Program-made: the position numbers and the translations under genes
Assembly (NCBI GenBank): GCA_946887045.1
Contig: CAMPKC010000040.1
Location: 1-43,155, forward strand
Reading direction: 5' to 3'
DNA length: 43,155 bases
Source of the DNA: an uncultured Sphingobacteriaceae bacterium
GTDB taxonomy: Bacteria > Bacteroidota > Bacteroidia > Sphingobacteriales > Sphingobacteriaceae
Part shown: positions 37,410 through 43,155 of the stretch, piece after piece
Position numbering within the stretch: the first letter of the stretch is position 1
How the letters are laid out: each line of letters opens with the position of its first letter
The notes under the pieces: model-generated
What the model was told of the DNA's origin: nothing
What the model saw: only the letters and a program-made list of their open reading frames with translations
Databases searched by the model: none

Positions 37410-37570
37410 GTATATTTATGTGGACGGCGATTTGTCTTTAATAGCAGGGTATCTAAGGCCAGGATAAAGTGCAGAATCCCTGATTGTGCAGAGCCTGTAA
37501 ATTGGTTGCATATTCCTTTTACAATTTTCATTTTACATGAAAATAGGTTGAAAGAATATGTTCTAGGGAT

Positions 37571-39286
37571 ATGACGATCATACCTGAAATCAACCCGAAA
37601 CAGCAATATATAGTTCTGTTTATTGCCCTGGTATTTGTTTATTTACTGGGACTGATTGTCCCGCTTATGGACGAGGATGCCAGCCATCATGCTGACATTG
37701 CTCTTCAAATGGTACGCAGCAATAACTATATCCATCTTTTAAGTAAAGGACGAGATTATTTGGATAAACCCCATCTCCTTTTCTGGAGCGCTGCGGCTTT
37801 TTTCAATCTGATTGGGGTTACAACTCTTGCTTATAAGCTACCTTCATTTCTCGTCACGTGTCTGGGCATATATTCTACCTATCGTTTAGCTAAGCTTCTT
37901 TATGCCGCCGAAACTGGCAGATTTGCTGCCCTGATTACGGCAAGTTCACAGGCCTTTATTCTTGCCAATAATGATGTCCGTATGGATGCAATGCTTACGG
38001 GGTTCATCATCTTCGCCACCTGGCAGCTCTGCGAAGCTGTGTATTGGGACAAATGGTATAATTATATTTTAGGAGCCTTAGGCATGGCACTGGGATTTGC
38101 AACAAAAGGAATGGTCGGTGTAGCCATGCCTGCTATCGCAATGTTTTTTTTGTTGTTGTATCAAAGAAACTGGAAAAAACTGTTTAACATCAAATGGTTT
38201 GTGGTTTTGCCGCTGTTAGTCATCTTTATTTCACCAGTGTTATATTGTTTTTACATTCAGTTCGATCTGCATCCCGAAAAAGCAATAAGGGGCAGCTCTA
38301 ACATCTCGGGAATTAAATTTATACTGTGGGGCCAAAGTACTGAACGGTTTGATGGCGATCACTTTGGAAAAGGGAAAGTGAAGCCCTTCTTTTTTCTGCA
38401 CACGATGTTGTGGGCTTTTCTACCCTGGGCGTTTATTACGTATTATGCTATTTTTTCTAAGCTAGCTTTTTTCATAAAAAGTGGCTTTCGCTTTATTGCC
38501 GGACAGGAGTTGCTGACTTTAGGAACAATACTTCTCATATTCACCGCCATATCATCAGCAGGTTATCAGCTTCCCCATTACCTGAATATACTTTTCCCCT
38601 TTTTTGGGATTATTACAGCACAAAAGTTGCTTGAGCTTCATCACAGCCAGTCGGGAGTCCGACAACTTAAATTAATTCTCAAATTTCAGTATATCGTAAT
38701 TGGCGGCTGTGTACTGATTGCAATCATACTGAACACCTGGGTATTTCCTTTAACTTCAGCTGTTATCATCGCGGCATCTGTTTTTCTATTAGTCGCCCTG
38801 TGGCAGAATCTATCTTCCGGACAATCCTACTTTCATAAAATCGTAATTAGCTCAGCCTTTTGCATCATTTTTGTAAACGTTCTTTTAAACGGAAACTTCT
38901 ACCCGCAGCTGCTTAAGTACCAGGCTGGAATATCCCTCGCTAAAGTCTTAACAGAAAAAAAGATTAACCCGGCTGAGGTATATAAGTTTAATACCAACAG
39001 CTATGCTTTTGATTTTTACGCTGCTAATATTTTCTCCTTTATAGAGTTGGACGACATGAAAAACAAAATAGGTTACGAACAGGAAATATGGTTATTTACC
39101 AACGAGGAGGGTAAAAGTAAACTGGTGGAGTCGGGGCTTCCGTTTAAACTTATAGCCAGTTCTCTGAATGCGAAGACCACAAAATTGAAACCAAAATTTT
39201 TGAATCCGGAGACCCGAAAGCAAGCCTGTAATACAAATTATCTTATAAAAATTGAAAGCAAACGGATGGCAATTAAGAATCCTTAG
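37571..39286 (+). CDS. ArnT/PMT-like membrane glycosyltransferase
   Basis: A 571-residue polytopic protein of the dolichyl-phosphate-mannose mannosyltransferase-like (PMT_2, ArnT-related) group. Ten or more hydrophobic segments fill about residues 12-440. The acidic motif MDEDASHH (Asp34-Asp36) in the first periplasmic loop and DKPHLLFW (about 65-72) are typical. The C-terminal roughly 120 residues are soluble. Such enzymes move a sugar from a lipid-phosphate donor to lipid A, protein or another acceptor on the periplasmic side. It is 161 bases downstream of the GH28-like gene, and the gap contains only an AT-rich palindrome (37524-37544). It is probably not part of the glycan-degrading locus. 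Donor and acceptor are unknown. Confidence 0.85.
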   Translation: MTIIPEINPKQQYIVLFIALVFVYLLGLIVPLMDEDASHHADIALQMVRSNNYIHLLSKGRDYLDKPHLLFWSAAAFFNLIGVTTLAYKLPSFLVTCLGIYSTYRLAKLLYAAETGRFAALITASSQAFILANNDVRMDAMLTGFIIFATWQLCEAVYWDKWYNYILGALGMALGFATKGMVGVAMPAIAMFFLLLYQRNWKKLFNIKWFVVLPLLVIFISPVLYCFYIQFDLHPEKAIRGSSNISGIKFILWGQSTERFDGDHFGKGKVKPFFFLHTMLWAFLPWAFITYYAIFSKLAFFIKSGFRFIAGQELLTLGTILLIFTAISSAGYQLPHYLNILFPFFGIITAQKLLELHHSQSGVRQLKLILKFQYIVIGGCVLIAIILNTWVFPLTSAVIIAASVFLLVALWQNLSSGQSYFHKIVISSAFCIIFVNVLLNGNFYPQLLKYQAGISLAKVLTEKKINPAEVYKFNTNSYAFDFYAANIFSFIELDDMKNKIGYEQEIWLFTNEEGKSKLVESGLPFKLIASSLNAKTTKLKPKFLNPETRKQACNTNYLIKIESKRMAIKNP

Positions 39287-39296
39287 TAGGTAGACC

Positions 39297-41279
39297 TTAG
39301 AGTTTACGAAGCACCCTGTTGTTTTCCTGAACGACTTGTGAGTCGAATAAATCTTTAAATAAATCACCTTTCCGGGCAATTCGTCGTTTAATGGTGTTGA
39401 TAGTAAAATCAGAAGGATTCAGCTCCGTATTGATTTCTCTCCATTCAAGTGGAGTTGAAACCGTTGGTATGTGGTATGGGCGAACTGAGTACACAGACGC
39501 GATTGTGTCAGCCAGGTCATTCTGACTATCATCTACAAATATCTTTTCTCCGCGTTTGTCAACACTAATTTCGCGGGTGGTAATCTCTGGCAGGAGTTCA
39601 TGTATCATATTACATATTGCCGAACTTGATCTTCTTGCATCAGGAAATGTAAGATTCGAACAAGGTATTAATAAGTGCATGCCGGTTTTTCCTGATGTTT
39701 TAGGAAAGGTCTTGATTTTTAGCCTAGTAAACACTTCTTTGGCAGCTTTGGCAGTTTCAACGACTTTGTTGAATTCGCCATTCGATGTATCGAGGCCTAT
39801 TGTTATATAATCAGGATAGTCAGAAGCAATCGTCCGCGAGCTCCAGGGATTAAAATCAATAGCTCCCAAATTGACTATGTACAATAAGGTTGCTGCATTA
39901 TTACAAACCAGATAGTCAATTTCATTTCGTTTGCCTTTCTTTTGGTACTTTCTGAAAGTCTGGAAAACTTCTGCGAACTCGGGCTCACGACCTTCCATAT
40001 CCTTAATGTATAATCCCGGAGCTGTTGGTGCGATGTGTTTTATGTACAATGTAAGGGGTCTATCTTTAAGGTAAGGTAAAATGTAATCAGCAATAGACGC
40101 ATAATACCTCAGCAGATCAGCTTTACTTACGCCCTCCTTCTTCCATAGAACTTTGGATAGACTATGAACCTTAATCGTATACCCCTCCACCGGCAGTTCT
40201 CGTTCATCTGTAACCGGCAAAGTGTCCAATTCCTTCCAGTTAGAATCCTGATTAAGATAAACCCTTTCAATTGGAATATTGGCCTGTCCTTTATCAGGTT
40301 CTTCCTGACCCAATGATCTAATGTCCTTCGGTACTTCTTTTATAATTTCTGATGCCTTTTTATCATATCTGAATCCCAAAAATGTTGCTGGTTTCCTTAT
40401 TCTTCCAGACTTGGTCCACGTGGCAAAAGCAAAGTTAGCCACAAGCTCGGGCCGCACATAGTGTATCCTTGCACCTTTTGTGTCTGGTATTTTATTTGCA
40501 AATGGAGATATATCAATCTCAATCGATTTCAGGCGTTCGATAATTTCGGGCATTTCCTTTTGCTTATAACCTCCTCCTGAACGACCTATCCACTCAAGGT
40601 CTCCATTCTCATTGTAGGCACCGAAGAGCAACGACCTAAATAGCCTGTTTTTATCTGATTCGGCCCAGCCCCCAATAACAAATTCCTGTCGGTTGATAGT
40701 TGGAATTTTTAGCCAGTTAGCACCTCTTTGGCCTGGTACGTACGGACTATCCTTTCGCTTAGCGATGATACCCTCCGAGCCTTTTTCAAGCATTTCTTCG
40801 TAGAGCCTTGAACCTTCATCGTATGATTCACTGTATTTCAGGGTATCATTTGTTTTGTCTCTTAGTAATACAGCTAATATTTCTTTTCGTTGTATCAGAG
40901 GTAATTCCATCAGGTTATGACCATCCAGCCAAAGCAAGTCAAAAACACAATACGAAATGGGGGTCCGGTATCCGTTAAAATTCTGTAAAGCATCAAAATC
41001 CGCTAAACCCTCTTTATTAAAACAGACAACTTCTCCGTCCATAATCAAATCATGACCAAGATCCTTGATAGCCTCAGCTACCTGGGGATATTTTTTAGTA
41101 TAATCGAGGCCGCGTCTTGACGCTAAAAGCAAGTTCCCTTCTTTACAATAGGAAATTATTCTGTAGCCATCCCACTTTATCTCATATAGGTATTGCGGAT
41201 CGTCTGTAACTTCCTTAACAAGGGTACAAAGCATGGGGTCAATCTTCGATGAAAAAAAATTCCCAGTTGATTCAGCCAT
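39297..41279 (-). CDS. ligD: DNA ligase D without phosphoesterase domain, polymerase motif altered
   Basis: Bacterial non-homologous end-joining ligase, 660 residues. The ATP-dependent ligase domain comes first (about 1-310) with adenylated Lys35 in YEIKWDGYR and the later motif GSEGIIAKR. A LigD-type primase/polymerase domain follows (about 365-640) with TSGKTGMH and FVDDSQND. The usual N-terminal phosphoesterase domain is missing, which explains the short length. The metal-binding DLDP motif reads GLDT here, with Gly495 at the first Asp, so polymerase activity is doubtful. Ku is not in the window. The gene is convergent with the glycosyltransferase (10 bases apart) and stands alone. Confidence 0.92.
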   Translation of the reverse strand: MAESTGNFFSSKIDPMLCTLVKEVTDDPQYLYEIKWDGYRIISYCKEGNLLLASRRGLDYTKKYPQVAEAIKDLGHDLIMDGEVVCFNKEGLADFDALQNFNGYRTPISYCVFDLLWLDGHNLMELPLIQRKEILAVLLRDKTNDTLKYSESYDEGSRLYEEMLEKGSEGIIAKRKDSPYVPGQRGANWLKIPTINRQEFVIGGWAESDKNRLFRSLLFGAYNENGDLEWIGRSGGGYKQKEMPEIIERLKSIEIDISPFANKIPDTKGARIHYVRPELVANFAFATWTKSGRIRKPATFLGFRYDKKASEIIKEVPKDIRSLGQEEPDKGQANIPIERVYLNQDSNWKELDTLPVTDERELPVEGYTIKVHSLSKVLWKKEGVSKADLLRYYASIADYILPYLKDRPLTLYIKHIAPTAPGLYIKDMEGREPEFAEVFQTFRKYQKKGKRNEIDYLVCNNAATLLYIVNLGAIDFNPWSSRTIASDYPDYITIGLDTSNGEFNKVVETAKAAKEVFTRLKIKTFPKTSGKTGMHLLIPCSNLTFPDARRSSSAICNMIHELLPEITTREISVDKRGEKIFVDDSQNDLADTIASVYSVRPYHIPTVSTPLEWREINTELNPSDFTINTIKRRIARKGDLFKDLFDSQVVQENNRVLRKL

Positions 41280-41504
41280 ATTGATAAGTCTAACGCACCT
41301 TCATGCATTATCCTAACTGTCTCAATCGTGAAATGGTTTCTTTAAATCAGAAATGTTCAGGGTGATAATTCTATATTTTTACAATTAATTGATTTGAATG
41401 GTTTAGTATTGTTCAGAAGGGGAGATAATAGTCATGGAAATGTGTCAGCTGTGTAATAAGTATTAAGATTTTTCTTCTCTTGAAAAAAAAGCGCTGTTTT
41501 CTGA

Positions 41505-41672
41505 AGTAAAATAGGTAGTTGCCGCAGAGATATTTAGTATTTCCCACCTTTTTCAAGTGATTGCCTCTTTGTAATTTAGCGCAGATTAAAAAAATGATTT
41601 ATAAATTTTGATTTTATCCATATTTTCAACTACCTATCAGCGGAACCTCCTAAAAAGAGGTTCTTTTTTTCT
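41505..41672 (+). ncRNA. Candidate structured small RNA (6S-like architecture) with own terminator
   Basis: A perfect 11-base inverted repeat, ATAGGTAGTTG (41511-41521) and CAACTACCTAT (41627-41637), could form the closing stem of an RNA with about 105 internal bases. Five bases later an intrinsic rightward terminator begins. No rightward protein gene lies upstream to need this terminator, which argues for a short non-coding transcript of roughly 160 bases. A long closing stem, a large weakly paired centre and an adjacent terminator resemble 6S-type RNAs, but I do not recognise a family sequence. The 5' end is a guess. A small mobile inverted-repeat element is the alternative; no target duplication is visible. 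Confidence 0.45.
41643..41672 (+). terminator. Intrinsic terminator without an upstream gene
   Basis: GAACCTC (41643-41649) and GAGGTTC (41657-41663) form a perfect 7-base stem with a 7-base loop, followed by seven T. It works only rightward. It lies 97 bases before the response regulator gene, so it is not that gene's terminator. Confidence 0.88.
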
Positions 41673-41769
41673 TAAGGGTTTGTTAGGTAGAGAAGGCTTG
41701 CGCTAGAAGTGCAGTCTTTTTTGAAAATTAGCACAACGACTCCATTAATTGAGCGGCTTTTAACTGCAG

Positions 41770-42126
41770 ATGAATAAGAAGATTCTTGTTGTAGATGACG
41801 ATGACGATATAAGAGAAATTATTGAATTTCTACTTACACAAGCTGGTTTTCGTGTTTCAATATGTTCGAATGGAAAAGATATATTCCGTACGATTGATCG
41901 TACCAGGCCGGATTTGATATTATTAGATATTGATTTAGGAGAAATGGATGGAAGAAATATTTGTAAGGCAATAAAGAGTAATCCTGAAACAGATTCAATT
42001 CCTGTTATTATAGTGTCGGCCGAAGAAAATATTTATAACACCATTTTAGACGTAGGTGCAAATGATGTGATTCCCAAACTCTTTACAGAGCAGGTTTTGT
42101 TGGACAGGGTATATGCGTTTAATTAA
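41770..42126 (+). CDS. Single-domain response regulator (receiver only)
   Basis: A 118-residue CheY-like receiver. The acidic pocket lies within DDDDD at residues 9-13, the phospho-acceptor is Asp53 (LLDIDL), the switch residue is Ser83 (IIVSAEEN) and the conserved lysine is Lys103, followed by LF instead of the usual PF. No output domain is attached, so it would act by protein contact or in a phosphorelay. No kinase is adjacent; the nearest one in the window is at 13.2 kb. It is transcribed on its own after the orphan terminator and is followed by the oppositely oriented VOC gene. Confidence 0.92.
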   Translation: MNKKILVVDDDDDIREIIEFLLTQAGFRVSICSNGKDIFRTIDRTRPDLILLDIDLGEMDGRNICKAIKSNPETDSIPVIIVSAEENIYNTILDVGANDVIPKLFTEQVLLDRVYAFN

Positions 42127-42229
42127 TGACCAGAACTACATCTAATGTGCAGAGGTGTTCACCAGATGAGGGGAGGCTTTTACCGACAAAGTTTTTTACT
42201 GCGGTGGTTGTTGTTTAATTCAATTCAAA

Positions 42230-42607
42230 TTATTCAGAACCATCTTTTCCAATTATAAATACAGTTCCCGCAGGATCCATTATCCAATGGTTGTCTTCAG
42301 GGATTTTTTCAAGTTCATCACAGGTTTCAATTCCATTATGTTTTAAGTATTCAGTCGCTTTTAAAACGTTAGGTGTTTTCAATTCCAGCCAGGTTTCAGA
42401 ATGGGTGTAATTGTCTACACAATCTAACCAAACAGTGTTATGCCCGAATTTTACTTCGTGCGTTCTTGAAACGGTTGGGTGGTTTATCGGCTTCTCTGTA
42501 ACTTCGAGTTTTAAAATATCCTTATAAAAAACCACAGTCTGATCATACTTGGCTTTCGGGATTTTAATGGCGATATTTAGTCCGCCGTCAAATTTAATGT
42601 TGCTCAT
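42230..42607 (-). CDS. VOC-superfamily (glyoxalase-like) protein
   Basis: A 125-residue cytoplasmic protein with the pattern of a glyoxalase/bleomycin-resistance fold: an opening beta strand (GGLNIAIKIP), a helix with YDQTVVFYKDILKL, and a closing segment with HWIMDPAGTVFIIGK. This represents one pair of beta-alpha-beta-beta-beta modules. The family includes isomerases, dioxygenases and antibiotic-binding proteins. I do not see a full set of diagnostic metal ligands, so no reaction is assigned. It stands alone between the response regulator and DUF2200 genes. Confidence 0.75.
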   Translation of the reverse strand: MSNIKFDGGLNIAIKIPKAKYDQTVVFYKDILKLEVTEKPINHPTVSRTHEVKFGHNTVWLDCVDNYTHSETWLELKTPNVLKATEYLKHNGIETCDELEKIPEDNHWIMDPAGTVFIIGKDGSE

Positions 42608-42862
42608 GTTGCTCTTATTTTAAGCGTTCATCTGGCGGTCTGTGGTTTTGCCTTTGGCGGGCTTCTAAGCCGCCGACGGTTCAATCCAAGCCGATAAGTG
42701 CCAATTTAACAAATTGTTTCAAAAGAGGAACATCACACCTTTTTAAAGTAAAAAATGCCCTTACCCGAGATTCTTGCAGATGTGTTACTTTATTGTTTAC
42801 TCTCTTTATTTCGACGGATGTTCCAGCTTTTGCTTGTCACGTGACGAAGTTTTCCTGGCATT

Positions 42863-43155
42863 CTACAAGCTTCGTAATATCTTCTCCATCTTCCTGCCCT
42901 TCGCCAACTCATCCACCAGCTTATCCAAATACCTGACCTGCTGCGTCAAGGGATCTTCGATTTCCTCGACACGATATCCACAGATTACACCTGTGATGAG
43001 TTGCGCATTTTGGTTTAGCGAAGCTTTTTGGAAGAAGGTTTCAAACGTTACATTTTCATTTATAAGTTCCTGCAATTTCTTGTTGTCGAAGCCTGTTAAC
43101 CACTCTATGATCTGATTTAATTCTTCTTTTGTTCGCCCCTTCTTCTCTACTTTTG
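42863..43155 (-). CDS. DUF2200-family protein, cut by the window edge
   Basis: The frame stays open beyond the right end of the window. Reading inward from the edge it begins KVEKKGRTKEELNQIIEWLTG, continues through an internal Met at 43075, and ends after KILRSL. This is the characteristic body of the small DUF2200 family (about 110-120 residues), in which the KKGRTKEE..II.WLTGY block is strongly conserved. About 97 residues are visible and roughly 15-25 N-terminal residues are missing. Function is unknown; the proteins are cytoplasmic and usually encoded singly. An annotation starting at the internal Met at 43075 would be wrong. Confidence 0.85.
   Translation of the reverse strand, partial: KVEKKGRTKEELNQIIEWLTGFDNKKLQELINENVTFETFFQKASLNQNAQLITGVICGYRVEEIEDPLTQQVRYLDKLVDELAKGRKMEKILRSL

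Larger units (their letters stand above)
41280..41769. other. Long intergenic region holding a candidate small RNA
   Basis: This 490-base stretch contains no supported protein gene. It holds a candidate structured RNA (41505-41672) ending in an intrinsic terminator. A tiny frame at 41434-41466 (MEMCQLCNKY) is followed in the same frame by short open stretches broken by stops, perhaps a decayed gene. Promoters of ligD (leftward) and of the response regulator (rightward, after 41672) are expected here. Confidence 0.55.

Noticed and set aside
37524..37544. An AT-rich palindrome ATTTTCAT/ATGAAAAT before the glycosyltransferase gene
   Set aside because: An AT-only stem of this size is expected by chance in this composition; there is no second copy and no central CG as in the LacI operators.
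41434..41466. A ten-residue frame MEMCQLCNKY, continued in frame by short open stretches between stops
   Set aside because: It might be a decayed gene with a CxxC start, but several stops interrupt it and I recognise no parent family; it was left as a remark in the intergenic entry.

Overview
The window reads as part of the chromosome of an AT-rich environmental Bacteroidota, most likely Sphingobacteriaceae (Pedobacter/Mucilaginibacter type). The signs are a SusC/SusD pair, secreted GH92, GH89, GH35, GH43 and GH28 enzymes, LacI-type regulators, SGLT-type symporters and a Bacteroidota-style DNA ligase D. It is nearly all protein coding. I see no tRNA, rRNA, CRISPR array, insertion sequence or phage gene.

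Region A (about 0.1-12.9 kb) is a divergent carbohydrate block. Leftward are a LacI regulator, an SDR dehydrogenase and mannonate dehydratase UxuA, which are the lower glucuronate pathway. Rightward are a GH2 enzyme, a GH35 beta-galactosidase, an Ldh_2 family oxidoreductase, a GH43 enzyme and a sodium:solute symporter, closed by an intrinsic terminator. A 14-bp LacI-type operator lies between the two arms. The gene set suits uronic-acid-decorated beta-galactan or arabinogalactan side chains. A PAS histidine kinase (13.2-14.8 kb) separates this block from the next.

Region B (about 14.9-37.4 kb) is the most interesting part. On the minus strand a contiguous run goes MIOX (myo-inositol oxygenase), SusC, SusD, a purple-acid-phosphatase-like phosphatase, an HGSNAT-like transmembrane N-acetyltransferase, a symporter, a GH89 alpha-N-acetylglucosaminidase, a GH92 alpha-mannosidase and a GH2 beta-galactosidase. 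Divergent from MIOX is a second LacI regulator, followed by another GH92 and a GH28-like enzyme. Two near-identical LacI operators sit in front of MIOX/lacI and in front of GH92-GH28, which ties the arms into one probable regulon. Together the activities (beta-Gal, alpha-Man, acetylation of alpha-GlcN followed by alpha-GlcNAc removal, dephosphorylation, inositol to glucuronate, then UxuA) match the parts of a glycosylated inositol phosphate: the glycan of a GPI anchor (for example of plant arabinogalactan-proteins) or of a plant GIPC sphingolipid head group. My main proposal is an inositol-phosphoglycan utilization locus. This is inference from gene content.

Region C (37.5-43.2 kb) is unrelated housekeeping and accessory content: an ArnT/PMT-like glycosyltransferase, a LigD lacking the phosphoesterase domain and with an altered polymerase motif, a candidate structured small RNA with its own terminator, a single-domain response regulator, a VOC-fold protein and a DUF2200 gene cut by the right edge.
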